Source of the DNA: Lepeophtheirus salmonis
Taxonomy: Eukaryota > Arthropoda > Copepoda > Siphonostomatoida > Caligidae
Direction: 5' to 3'
Assembly (NCBI RefSeq): GCF_016086655.4
Contig: NC_052135.2
Location: 49,587,671-49,651,670 of the forward strand
Length of the DNA stretch: 64,000 nt
In this document: one piece after another, positions 50,336 through 61,525 of the stretch
Numbering within the stretch: the stretch's first letter is position 1
Layout of the letters: each line of letters opens with the position of its first letter
Made by a program: the position numbers and the translations under genes
The notes under the pieces: generated by a model
Seen by the model: the letters and a program-made list of their open reading frames with translations, nothing else
Told to the model about the DNA's origin: nothing
Database searches by the model: none

Positions 50336-50465
50336 ATGTTTGTTATAGTTTGTTTATGCACAAAGAATAGTTGAACAATAATAGAAAAAAATAATCAATT
50401 AATCATCATAAATGAATGAGAAAATAAGCTTTCAGTACCAGTCATGTTTTTCTACTCAACCCTGT

Positions 50466-52150
50466 ATCAATAAATATCATAGAATATATCAATGTTTCTC
50501 AAACTCTGTTACTTCCCAATTTGAAAGGATGTATCTGTGGGTTAAAAGCTCTCCTCTTTCTTTCATTCCGGGTAAAAATCTTTATATTGCCGTATCTATT
50601 ACTTTACATATTAATGGCCTTTAATCCATCAATCCAATAAGTAATTATTCTTCCTCCCTCCTACTTCTCCTTGAAGTAGGAGGTGAAGATTCTTGTACAG
50701 TATAGGTACTTATTTATTAAGTATGTATTTTATCAAGGTTCATGATTCATAACAAAAAAAAAAGATTCATTTTGAGCACTAATATCATAGGATTTAATTT
50801 AATTTAATTGATCGTGATGTGTTACAAGATTAAAAAAAAGAACATCGAGGTTAGAGTAACTCATTCTATTACTATATATAAATACAATGCATATTCAAGG
50901 TTCTAATACTTCCTTTATTTATACTTTTTTTTTGCTCAAGTTTTTAAAATATACTTAGAATCACTGATAAGGCGATTTATGTTGAAAACTAAAAAATAAA
51001 ATCCATAATTCCTTAAGATTTTTAATGAGGGTTAGGGTTTTTTAGTCAGAATTCCGGGATTTCTGGGGGTTTTACACCCACAACAAATCTTGGTTTTAAT
51101 TATTTAAATTAATAAGTTTTATTTAAGTATCTTTAGTTCAATTATTTTGTTCTATCTTTGCACCAAAGTTCCTTATTTGAATTTTGTATAATATTTGTTT
51201 TTAAAAACTATGATATCTGAAAATTCTGATATTTTATATTTTTATGAAAGGAGTGTCATATGCGAGTTAACTTTTAGTCCACGAGTAAGGTTGTTTACTT
51301 CATATTTATACAACCCTTAGTCTATCAAAATTAATATCGTTTATCATTTAATATTTATTTCTTTTTGGTGGCGGGTAAAACTGGGTTACATAATTAAAAA
51401 AATCGGTAGCAGCAGGCTCTAAAACAACTCACTCCAAATACTATTTAACCGAGCATTATGTAATTTTGTATTTTTTATTTATATACAAGTATTTATAGGT
51501 ATGTCATGCATAGGTTGCAATGTCTGTATGAGTTGCATCTTGTATAAACACATTGTACAAGGTGCTATTTCTTCGTCTTAAAATGCATAATTTAATTACA
51601 ACATTAGTCATTCTGATAGCCAACTTTTAATTGATACTATCATTTTCTTTATATCTTTTAAAACTCCATGGTTATTATGCATTAACGAGTAATAAAAAAC
51701 TCTGAGCATTTGAACTTAATATTGTTCCACTGAATATTAATATTTTGGTATTTTTTATGAAATAGTCAAAAATTAAATGGAATATTAAATTACTGGATAA
51801 TTAAATCCATTACAAGTATTCTAAATTCTTTATTTAAAACTATTCATCTCATTTTTTAGATACAACATGTACAGATCATATATATAACAAAAAGTTTTTA
51901 ATGTATTTTTGTCAAAAATTTAATTTGACAAAATTAATTACGTTACTGACATTTTTACTTTTTTCTCTGTGTTGTTAAAAAACATATTGATTTGCATGAG
52001 AAAAAATTAGTATTTTACTTCTTTATTTTTTTTTTCCAAAATGTGCCAAGTTTTACATCAATATTCTGATCAAAATGAGCTTATCCTACTTCTCACACAT
52101 CTATTATCACGGGTCTACAACTATTGTCCATTCATACCAGAATTTCAACA
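50466..52150. other. AT-rich DNA with one short repeat
   Basis: No gene is seen. The family E inverted copy at 51025-51085 lies here and is listed separately. Confidence 0.45.
51025..51085 (-). repeat. Family E short repeat, copy 3 (inverted)
   Basis: Read on the minus strand it gives GGTGTAAAACCCCCAGAAAT then CCCGGAATTC, matching copies 1 and 2. Confidence 0.45.
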
Positions 52151-52300
52151 GGGCTGTTATAAAAATAAAAAAACGATAGAACACTACTCACAATGTATGT
52201 ACTTTTGAAAAAGTAGATCACTATATAAAGCATACTAGTGTTGCTCCGATATCATTTTTTCGAACCGGTTTATCAAATGACTTGTATTTAAGGATATGTA
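52150..52300. repeat. Family C-related repeat fragment
   Basis: ACACTACTCACAATGTATGT (52180-52199) and GATATCATTTTTTCGAACCG (52248-52267) parallel the 3' part and flank of the 27360-27660 copy. Confidence 0.4.
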
Positions 52301-52990
52301 ATTTCTATTTATTTTAATACTACCAAAAGGAATCCCTATAACTATTTCAGATTTTTTTTTGCGCTTTGATTGGACCCTATTTGCAAACGAGGTACATCGT
52401 TTAATATTCAACCTTGTTTTACATACGAAGCACTAATGAGCAAAATTAAGAGTGTATTAATATTTATGTGAATCTTTGTTTATTCAAATTAATTCCTGAG
52501 CAAATCCATTTAACATAAAATAAAATAACAAATTGCTAATAGTTGTTATGAGACTTCGTTAAGAAACTTTTTCGTGTGTGTGTGTATTTACTGCATATAT
52601 TTAATTAATGAGTAAATAAACTCCTTCTTTTTAGCAAAAATTATATATTCTCTGATCCATTAGGCAAATTTAACAAGCATATATATTAGGATGGTTTTTT
52701 TTTTTTAAATTTCGAATTTTGATTACTGCTGGACCGGAAAATTTGTGATATAATAGGAAAATAACCTAAAAATAATTTAATGTTCTTACAATATCATCTT
52801 TAGCAATCACATCCCGTTCTAAGTTTGGAATGAGACAGAAGTATTCCTTATTTCGTCAATAAAGATTAAAATAGCATATTAATAATTATTTTGCATTTAT
52901 TAATTATGATAGAAATTATTCCAGGGTATAAAAAATATGATTAAATTTTTTTTCTAAAGCTACCTTATCGAGCAGGAAGAGGGTTATCGG

Positions 52991-53617
52991 AAAATTGCCC
53001 TGTTATTCTCTCTATTTGAGAGCATGGAAAATTGCCATTGAAAAAAATTGAGAAAAAAATTAAGTGGAGAAAATTGCCAGTGTGGAAAATTTATCTTTGG
53101 GAAAATTTCCGTTCATTTTCTAACAAAATCACATTATCTTGGCGTAAAACTTGTTTTGTGCAATGACAGGGCCACTAAGCAGGTTAAAAACCAACGCTGC
53201 CACTTCACAAAGCATTTAGGTTATCTTCATAACTTCAAAATGAAGCCCGAGACCATTGGTTGTTTAAGACTACGACAGGGACACTATCCAAATTAAAAAC
53301 CATTGTATATTTCACAAATACAAATTATTGAGGCCCCTCAAAATACTTTTTTTTAAAAGTGGGTCCATAGGTTGATTTTAAAGTATCTATATTTTTCTTC
53401 AGGTAGGAGTGATGATCTTAACCTGCTTGGGGCCCCTCCGATTGCCCAAACAAGTTTTGGGACGAGGTGTTATGATTTTGTTTGTAAATGACAGGAAATT
53501 TTCGCAAGGATAAATTTTCCACAATGGTAATTTTCTATAGTTCAATTTTTTTTCTCAATTTCTCTCAATGGCAATTTTCCTGGGTCGCAAATAGAGAGAA
53601 TAACATCAGGGAATTTT
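52991..53617. mobile_element. Foldback element with about 200-bp inverted arms
   Basis: The left arm (52991-53187) and right arm (53418-53617) are inverse complements over almost their whole length. They share in order AAAATTGCC, TTATTCTCTCTATTTG, GGAAAATTGCCATTGA, GTGGAAAATTTATC and, at the inner ends, AAGCAGGTTAA. Divergence is moderate. The loop of about 230 bases has no recognisable coding content. The ORF at 53048-53296 runs across arm and loop and is not a gene. No flanking duplication was settled, so the superfamily is unknown. Confidence 0.8.
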
Positions 53618-53912
53618 AATTTTTCCTTTCTAAAAATGTAAACAAAATGATATGGGCTATACTCGGGTTACCAAGTTCTCATAACTTCTTTTTCTTTCAA
53701 AGGACAATTCAAGAAGAAAAAAACTTTCCAAAATTTTGATAGGTTAGAAAATTTTTATCAAATTTATCTTATATAGATTCTAAAATTATCTTCTTAATAT
53801 TTATTTATTTATGTTTCGATTAGTTGGGATAATCAAAGCATATAAACGAGACTTATAATTAGTGTTAATAAAAATTAAAAAATTGCTATCCTTACTAAAA
53901 GTATACATTATA

Positions 53913-54206
53913 TCAGCCTTTATTTAGTATCCGGGTTGGGGGAAATGGGTTAATCCTTTTGTTTAAACTTCGGCGGAGCATAATAACATCCTCAATTGCA
54001 CGTTTATGATAGAGAGTGAGGAGTTCAACTCTTTTGGTTTTGCATTTATAGCTGTCGTTATCTGGCAACGAAAAAAAAAAAAAAAAATTCACAACACAAA
54101 CCTTATTTGTGTTGTGGATTTCTAAGGACTTAAACAGATAGTTTCTGGAAAGGTTCCAGATCTCAGATCTGTACATTAAGATCGGGAGGACATACATTTT
54201 TACCAA
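53913..54206 (-). pseudogene. LINE reverse-transcriptase C-terminal relic
   Basis: The minus strand encodes MVKMYVLPILMYRSEIWNLS, then SLEIHNTNKVCVVN, an A/T homopolymer tract (FFFFF), and LPDNDSYKCKTKRVELLTLY followed by HKRAIEDVIMLRRSLN. This follows the region downstream of the reverse transcriptase in CR1/jockey-type non-LTR retrotransposons (RPxLEYxSxIWxP, LExVQ, SYxERLxxLxLxxLxxRRxRxDL). The homopolymer replaces part of the linker. Nothing of the catalytic RT or endonuclease is seen. Confidence 0.6.
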
Positions 54207-54714
54207 GAAAAAAAGGTTTCGAGTTTTGAAACCTCATTTAATAGTTCCCACGTTTTTATTGGTTTTCCTTATAATGTAGTGTATATGCGTATTAAATCGC
54301 AAATCAGGAAAGATGTACATTTCCAAGTCTAATTAATCATCTTCTAGCTATATTTACTATGTAAAGAATGCACCACCTAAAGATCACCTCCTAGGACAAT
54401 TAAATTTTGTATTGGTAATTTTCAAACAATATCACAACTTTTCCGCACAAGTCATAATCGAAAAACGTAAAAAGTTGAAAAACAAACCGCCCTAGTATAC
54501 ATATATGCCAATAAATAAGTAGAAAGGTGTAATATTTCACATTTGTATATTATGTATCTATGTTTGTATGTATATATTTAAGGAGGTTTTTTTTTTGCTA
54601 AGGAGTGTAAAAAATATATATCCTAGAGGGGGAAAAAAGTTTTTTTTTTCCTTATTGAAATAAATGTGTCTAAAAAAACATATTAATGGGTATAAAAGCA
54701 CCTTTAGTTACATA

Positions 54715-54850
54715 CTTCAGGTTTATAAGGCCCTAAGTCTATATATTCTCATAATTTCTTTATTTGTGCTAAGTTAAAAGACAAAAACAATCTTGAAATA
54801 AAATCAAGAAATGGAAAATGAGCAAAAATATATATATATATAATTAATAA
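54715..54850 (+). repeat. Dispersed repeat family A, copy 5 (head)
   Basis: GGCCCTAAGTCTATATATTC and AACAATCTTGAAATAAAATC match the 5' part of family A, as in the copy at 55190. It ends in an AT microsatellite at 54824-54842. Confidence 0.5.
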
Positions 54851-55189
54851 TATCATTATTAGTTTTTATTTAAATAAAAATGTTTTATTTCTCATCAAGA
54901 TATACAAATAACCCCATAAATTCCACAATACTTATGATTTAAAAACAGGATCCCGATATTGCACAGCTAGTGTTCCTTGTTTCTCTCATATTTATCCTTT
55001 AAATTAAATAGAACGGCCATGTTATGAATAAAAACAATAGCAGAAATATCTCTATCAATATATTCAATGCAAAACGAACCACTCTTAGTTATAGCTCATT
55101 TTGGTGAATTTTGTGTTTTTCATTCCAATTACCTTTAGATACCCTTCCATCGGGCAAGTACTATTTGTACTTTGTGTCCATGGTCCATG

Positions 55190-55715
55190 AAGGTCCTAGG
55201 TCCAAATATTCTTATCGTTTCTTCAATTGCGATAAATTGGAACAAAAAATAATCTTGAAAAAAAATCAAGAAAATGGGAAATGTCAAATATATTTTTAAA
55301 CATCATATATGTACATATAGCCCAATATTTCAAGACATATTTCGGTCAATTAAAGGCTTTGTATTCCAATTTTTAGAATGAGTCAAGATACCCAAAAATA
55401 TAAATAATGGTTTGCATCCCTCGTTTGATTTGTGGGACTTAATAAAACTCCAATATAGCCCTTTTTCATCTTTGATGACGACAATAATCCTTATTACTTC
55501 TTTTTGAATCAGTTCTAGAACTGACAATACGAAGAACCGTTTCCAGGACTAATAGGACCGGTCCTTCGACTAGAATGGATCAAATAAATAATGACTGACA
55601 CAACACTACTTAGTGTGAGTATTAATAGGTAGGGAGACAAGAATATATTTTGGGAAAACCCCGTTTAGCTTGCTTTTGTGTTGATGGGCCACATATGTCA
55701 TGTGATTACATAAAT
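55190..55715 (+). repeat. Dispersed repeat family A, copy 6, interrupted by family C
   Basis: This copy is nearly full length: GGTCCTAGGTCCAAATATTC, AATCTTGAAAAAAAATCAAG, CATATTTCGGTCAATTAAAG, GAGTCAAGATACCCAAAAAT and the tail GCTTGCTTTTGTGTTGATGG (about 55670). Between about 55480 and 55630 it contains a family C end. Confidence 0.7.
55480..55625. repeat. Family C repeat, copy inside family A
   Basis: GGACTAATAGGACCGGTCCT and TGACTGACACAACACTACTT (55592-55611) match the family C interior and right end. The left terminus is not clear. Confidence 0.5.
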
Positions 55716-55984
55716 GTGACAGATAACTTAATTAAATAAGTACATAGCATACATATGACCCTAATCCATATTTTGTGAGCGCATATTAAAAATATACAGT
55801 TGGTAGGAGTAAGTATTTTCCATGTGCCACCTGTAGAAATGCATGAAATTGGATCTCCCTCCTATTTAAAAAAACAAAAACAAAAAATAACTTAATACTC
55901 TACAATATATTTTGTTGGAATTTGTAAATGCGTTGAAAGAACATAAAAAGTTCTTAATTTCTGTACATAATGAAAGTAGATTTA

Positions 55985-56130
55985 ACTTGGATTATATATC
56001 TAGTCTGTCAACAAAAAAACAATCTTGAACAAAAAATTAGAAATGGGAGAAATTCCTATTTATTGTTTTACATCCTAAAAATAGACGAGACATGATTTAA
56101 TCAACTTATTTCGATCAATTATGGAGTTCA
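55985..56130 (+). repeat. Dispersed repeat family A, copy 7 (partial)
   Basis: AACAATCTTGAACAAAAAAT (about 56020) and TTATTTCGATCAATTATGG (about 56107) match family A. A family B copy follows immediately. Confidence 0.5.
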
Positions 56131-56164
56131 TAGAGGTCATTTACAGTGATGCATACAATATGTC

Positions 56165-56500
56165 CTGCTGTTCTGTAAAAATAAAAGAAACCGGAAATCA
56201 ATATGGTAACTCTGAAAATATTTTGAAAGAGATGAAGAATAATACTCAAGACGTTTCATTAGATCAGCTTCAATCAGGGAGGAAGGAGAAAAGGATTACA
56301 ATTATTAATCTGCAATATTTATGCTCCGTCTTTTATGTACACACACAGATGTTCAATATGAATTAAGGTAGTAGGAAGGAAAGTTCATTACTCAGGAGTT
56401 AAATAATAACGGCAACAGCTGAGGAAAAAAAAAATTTGAAACTCAAAAATTAAATAAAAGAACGGGCCAGCTCAAAAATACACACGATTTACATCAATAT
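56165..56500 (-). repeat. Dispersed repeat family B, copy 5
   Basis: The inverted core GACGTTTCATTAGATCAGCT (56251-56270) and the end AAAAATACACACGATTTACA align with the copy at 34085-34420. The ORF at 56121-56366 lies in this repeat. Confidence 0.6.
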
Positions 56501-56529
56501 AAATAAAGTTTCTTTACATTATAGCTATT

Positions 56530-56645
56530 GATGTAAGTTGTGGGATTTTTGGTCATAGTTGATTCAATGAAACGTCATGATCTCAGCTAAGCTGATCTCT
56601 TCCAAAACCTATTTTACTGTCAGGATAACCAGTTTGATTTTCTGT
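56530..56645 (+). repeat. Dispersed repeat family B, copy 6
   Basis: GTGGGATTTTTGG, TTCAATGAAACGTCATGATC (56563-56582), AAGCTGATCTCTTCC and AGGATAACCAGTTTGATTTT form the plus-orientation core. It lies opposite copy 5. Confidence 0.6.
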
Positions 56646-56903
56646 TTCTTTTTTACTATGCCCAAAATTCAGAGTTTTTCATACCTATTTATATATCTCA
56701 AACGTAGGTAAAGACCGTCTATCCTACTCGTAAATTATTTAGAACCATTAGTTACAAATATGTGACCCGCTAGCTCTCTGTCTACCCCCTACCTTTTTAT
56801 TACATTTTCAAGGGAACAGAAATAATGACACAAAGGAGACCTAATTGTCGTTTCTTTTTGTTGTTGAGTTGACAGTACATACATACATAGGTATATATAT
56901 GTA

Positions 56904-57731
56904 TACAGGGTGAGGAATAAGTTCGTGAAGATATGTCTTAGTTTATAAATTCAATATACATTTATTAATTGGCAATTTTTTTTGTAAAAATGGTCAAATT
57001 GTAATATAAATTATTTAAAAAACTTTGATACAAAATACCTAGATTACATGGTGAAGACGAAGAGACATATGGGGAGAGGCAGCACGGACAGTTTCTTTAG
57101 AGATATGATGAAGGCACGCTTCAGATTGTCTGGTGTACTTGGGCTTGGCACAATCCCTGGCCTGAAGGATGGATCATATAGAAAAGTCCTTGGGGTTCAG
57201 GACAAGGCTGAAGAAGCCCACCTATTTTTTTTACCGAAAAATCTTGAAATTTGTTTTTCCCCAGTCCTGCATTATGGCTAAAGAAGTAAGAGACGTCACC
57301 ATATATGTTTAGAAGGTAGGAAATGATCTTTTCGACCAACATGGCCTTGTAGACGTGTTGGTTGATCATCATACCCTCACAATGAAAATGGTTGGATCTT
57401 CTCCTTGTACGACATAATAGTGGCTCACACCATGAAACTGGGCGACTTTTGTCACCTAGTGATGATGCAGTACTCCTAAGGAATGCTGTCAATGGCCTTG
57501 CCTAAAACGCAGTCAGTTTGGCCATAGTAGACTGCCTCAACTCTGTCCGTACCAACTCTTCCCAAGTGTCTCTTTGTCTGCACCTTCTACTCCGGGCGAA
57601 AGATAAAAAAGTTGGTTTAAGTCAATTTATATTACAATTTGATCATTTTGACAAAAGTTGATGCCAATCAATAAATTTTAATTGAATTTATAAACTAGAA
57701 CATATTTCCCATACTTATTTTTCACCCTGTA
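56904..57731 (-). mobile_element. Tc1/mariner-like element with long TIRs and TA flanks
   Basis: The ends TACAGGGTGA and TCACCCTGTA define an 824-bp element (56906-57729) flanked by TA on both sides. The inverted repeats extend well over 100 bases with moderate divergence: left TTTATAAATTCAATATACAT and GGTCAAATTGTAATATAAAT have inverted partners at 57600-57710. On the minus strand an open frame (57492-57121) contains HFHCEGMMINQHVYKAMLVE, matching the mariner VNxxxYxxxL segment. A neighbouring frame near 57210-57130 gives a WASSALS.TPRTFLYDPSF-like echo of the WPPSSPDLNPLDY region. Frameshifts and loss of the N-terminal part make it non-autonomous. Confidence 0.8.
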
Positions 57732-59670
57732 AACGCAAGCTCATAGATATCAAGGAGGAAAAAAGGCTTCAAATTGTTCAATTTGATGAATAAGTAGTTA
57801 CTGTGTAGGTATATATGTATATGCTAGATAGTCAATAAAAATACCTCTCACGTAGATTCCGTCTCTCACAATCAAATCTACTTGTTCTCCCTTTATATAT
57901 CATAGTACGTAAGTGTTTAGAATGCTAGACGTTGAATTAAAAAAAGTCATGTTATTCTATGTATACATACATAATATGTGACCAGTCACCACAAAATCAA
58001 AGCAGAATACACTTCACCAAATTTGAATTAATATTTGTAGTCTTCAACTAATTACCTCTGCAATGAAATTGATCAGAGGTTACGTCTTTGCCTCTGATTG
58101 TTTCTTAATTTGTAATCTTTTAAAATTCCTTATTTTAATATATGACTTTTTTTGTATAACATATTTGATATACATATAAAAACTCTTTCATATACTAAAA
58201 CAAGAATTAGACAATGTTACTTGTAACACTTTAGGTCCAGACCTACGATATATGGTCACAGTAAGGAGCCATTAAATTTTGAGAGGTCAAGGTTACACAA
58301 AACATAAAAAATGTATAATCAACCGTAACTTTAGATCAAATTGTTATAAATAACTATTAATAAAAGGTTTTGTGCTACACTGTGTGCCCAATCCAGTTAC
58401 GTTTCTGAAGAAAGTTACAACATTCGTTGGTTTTTAATTGAAAATCAGTTTTCCTGATTACTTTGACGCCGAAAAATATGATAATGATCTTTATAATCCA
58501 AAATTTATGATTTTGTGGAATAAAAAGTACATTTTTTTAAGCTTTTTTCGACTATATTTACACGATTTAGTGCTCATTTTTGCCATGAAATATATACATA
58601 AAAGAAAAAACTTCAAATGTAATTAGTTAGCCCATCATTCCAGGTTAAAAAGTATTTTAGTTATTCATATACTTTTTCTGAATCAGAGAAAAATTCCTGG
58701 CAAGTACAAAAAAGACAATTTCTTTGAAAATCTAATAAACTCCTCATCTTTGATCACAATGGTAAAAATCATATTTTGTCGTTAAGTGAATTTATTTATG
58801 ATTTGTTGTTTGCACAAATATTTACCCTTTGCCCTTTAAAAGGGGCACTAATCGGGCCCTATGCCCTTTTTGAAAATCAAAATATGGACACCTTAACTCG
58901 TTAAAAACCCACAAATTTACGAACCCCTATATTGAACATATCAACAAGTTAAGTCATATGGTGTGGAATGCCAGAAGCATTTTTTATAATATGTAGTTTA
59001 TTTTAATAAAATACACATCATCATTTGATTAATGACTAGATTTTTAAAGAAAACACTATTTCAAATATTTGTTGTTATTATTTAACTTTCTTTTAAGAAA
59101 TTTGTACATCAGTCAGAAATACACGACGAAAAGAAATAAAAATTAATTTTAAAAACCTATTTATATGAGAAGTAAACAAACCCCTGATAATGAATAAAAG
59201 TTGACATTTAATAATCATAATTATGTATTTTTTTACAAAAGATTTACAGGGTTCCATTTTAATACATCGAATATCACAAAATGCTCATAATAAAAATAAT
59301 ATTCATTTTTTAATACGATTACAATATCATATAAAACAATTACATACTAAATATAGTAAAACATACATTGGTCTCCTTCGATGAAAGCGTAAATACCTCC
59401 CAATTTTTTTTAAAAACTATTCATGTAACTAGCTGAATCTGACAGTTTATATTTGACAATTTCAATAGTATTATCCCAGGAGTCACCAATTTTTGAGATA
59501 AGTTTATACCCAAGATAGACTTTCTATGAAAATATAATATTTGTACAAAACATACTAATATAAGAAGTTATGAATATAAAAAAATTGAAAAATTTATGAT
59601 CAAAAACTAAAACCATTGTTTTTATATAACAAAAAAGTTATATAAAAAGTTTTGTGCAACTAACTAAAAG
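57732..59670. other. AT-rich DNA
   Basis: No gene seen. A short GC-richer patch CCTTTAAAAGGGGCACTAAT near 58834-58853 has no recognisable context. Confidence 0.45.
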
Positions 59671-59671
59671 C

Positions 59672-59919
59672 TTTTTTATGATGGATTATAATTGGCAATA
59701 ATTGCTTTGGTTTACGATATATAACTTACCAAATATTCATCAAAATACGAATTTCTTCATTTTTTAGACCTAAGAACACAAAGTTGCATTGTGATACTGG
59801 TCGACAGTCAACAATACCACCTAATAAATGTTAGTCATGTTCGTTTCCAAGTGAATATTTGGTAAGTTATATATCGTAAACCAAAGCAATTATTGTCAAT
59901 TATAATCCATCATAAAAAA
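59672..59919. repeat. 67-bp near-perfect inverted repeat, 114-bp loop
   Basis: The arms 59672-59738 and 59853-59919 are inverse complements with a single mismatch by eye. They include GGATTATAATTG and TTTGGTTTACGATATATAAC. The loop contains GATACTGGTCGACAGTCAAC. Such high arm identity in decayed DNA points to a recent origin or to constraint. It could be a small MITE, a foldback insertion or a hairpin RNA source. No ORF is present. Confidence 0.9.
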
Positions 59920-60224
59920 CATAAAGAAAGAAGATGGACGGAGAATGGATTTAGAAAAATCGCCAGGGAAAAATGGCAATGGTTCAAATTTAACGGATAA
60001 TTTTATGCATCCAAGAGTATTAAGTTTAAAATCTTCATTTCATATGTATATTGTAACTGATTTGGTCTAGCTATGATCTTTCAAATATAATATATCAATT
60101 TTTAATTTTGACGACAAATTTTAAATTTTACAATTTTTGTTGTTTCCAAAGGATTCAAAGAATAATTAATTAATATAATTTCTTTCTAATTTGTCGAATA
60201 AACAAATGTAATCTAGAATCAATT

Positions 60225-60657
60225 CAGGGCTGTCCACAGGATTTTATATATTTTTCTTGAGGGGGGGCAGGATTTGGTTTTGGAATTTTTGAAAAAAATA
60301 CAAAAATTAAAAATCTTTTAGAAAAAAATTTGAAAAATAAAATTTTTTGGAAATAAATTTCAAAAATTAAGTTTCAAATATTAAACATTTACAACAAAAA
60401 AATTAAATATTAAATTATTTCAAATAATTGAATTTTTTTTCAAAAAATTCAATTATTAAATTAAAAAATATTTCGAAACTGGATATCTTTTCTCAAAAAA
60501 ATTATTTTTTTTGAAAGAAATTGAAAAATCTAGAGCTCTTCAAAAAAAAAAAAAAATTGTGAAAAAATTAACAAAATTAGATATTTTATAAAAAACAAAA
60601 GTCCCGTAATTAAGGGAGGCTATAGCCACTCCATCCCACCCCCTGCGAACGCCCCTG
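60225..60657. mobile_element. hAT-like MITE flanked by CAATT
   Basis: The left end CAGGGCTGTCCACAGG and the inverse of the right end, CAGGGGCGTTCGCAGGGG, form imperfect terminal inverted repeats of the CAGGGGYGT type common in hAT elements. The element is bounded on both sides by CAATT (60220-60224 and 60658-60662), a likely 5-bp target duplication or part of a longer decayed one. The interior is almost wholly A/T-rich simple sequence (AAAAATT-like repeats, 60290-60590). A 5-bp duplication is atypical for hAT (8 bp), so the superfamily is uncertain. Confidence 0.6.
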
Positions 60658-61191
60658 CAATTACGATAAAAATCATTTCTGCTTTCTTTTGTGTATTTAT
60701 CGCTTTAAATTATATACTTCACAAATGGACCATAATGTTGGACTCATCCCCAAAATGTCCTAAATAATACACGTCACACTTTTTCAATTATAAAGATATG
60801 CAAATAACAGCAACAACAATAAAAGGGAAAACCATTTATATAACCAAGTCATACCACAGTGTATGTATACATATATTATCCACAATATACCATAAAAAGA
60901 GAATTCAATCATCTTTATATGAAATCCCAATGAATAAATTATAATAGTTTCTTGTCAAAGTGATGAATTCCCTTTAGAGATTCTTCATTTCTTATTGTGG
61001 GCGTATAATATATAACTGTCTCTTTATAAATATATATTATGACTATTAGGGTAGTCACTTTTTATCCTAAATATATTTCCTGTATTGTTAATTGATACAA
61101 TTTTGTATATTAATGACAATCAATATATTTTTTTGATTAAAGTAAATAAAAAAGCACGCATAACCCTTTTAAATGGTAATTGATATGATTA

Positions 61192-61525
61192 TACAGTCAA
61201 ACTTGTACTAAGCGATCAAACAAGAGAGAATAAAAAGTATGTGCTTTTTGAAAGTTGTCACTTTAACCATGTTTCGTATTTTGGAACAATTCAGAAGTTG
61301 AACGTATTTAGTGTATAAAAGAATACAATAAATGGTAAAATTTACGCCTCGGCAGTATTTTATGGTATAATCTTCTTTCTCAGATAGAGAGAGAGAGAGA
61401 GGGAAAGACATACATATTTTATTTATTAGTTCAACAAGAGAAGATCTACACCCGGTCATTCCTTCATTGTTTTAAACTTAACTCTATGTAAATTTAAAAA
61501 AGCGACCGTTTAAAGCAGGTATATT
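61192..61525. repeat. Possible pogo/Tigger-like MITE
   Basis: The left edge ACAGTCAAACTTGTACTAAG resembles pogo/Tigger-type termini (CAGTCAAACC...). The inverse of 61500-61522, TATACCTGCTTTAAACGGTC, is a loosely related candidate right edge. Related sequence occurs at 63640-63705. Low certainty. Confidence 0.35.
61384..61403. repeat. GA microsatellite
   Basis: About eight GA units in tandem. The minus-strand ORF at 61208-61459 reads through it and is not a gene. Confidence 0.85.

Noticed and set aside
53048..53296. 82-codon plus-strand ORF
   Set aside because: It crosses the arm-loop boundary of the foldback element and matches no family.
55136..55299. Possible downstream exon of the Ig gene (frame LPSGKYYLYFVSMVHEGPRS)
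   Set aside because: Phase and acceptor look possible, but from about 55190 the sequence is repeat family A, which also occurs at 54715 without the rest.
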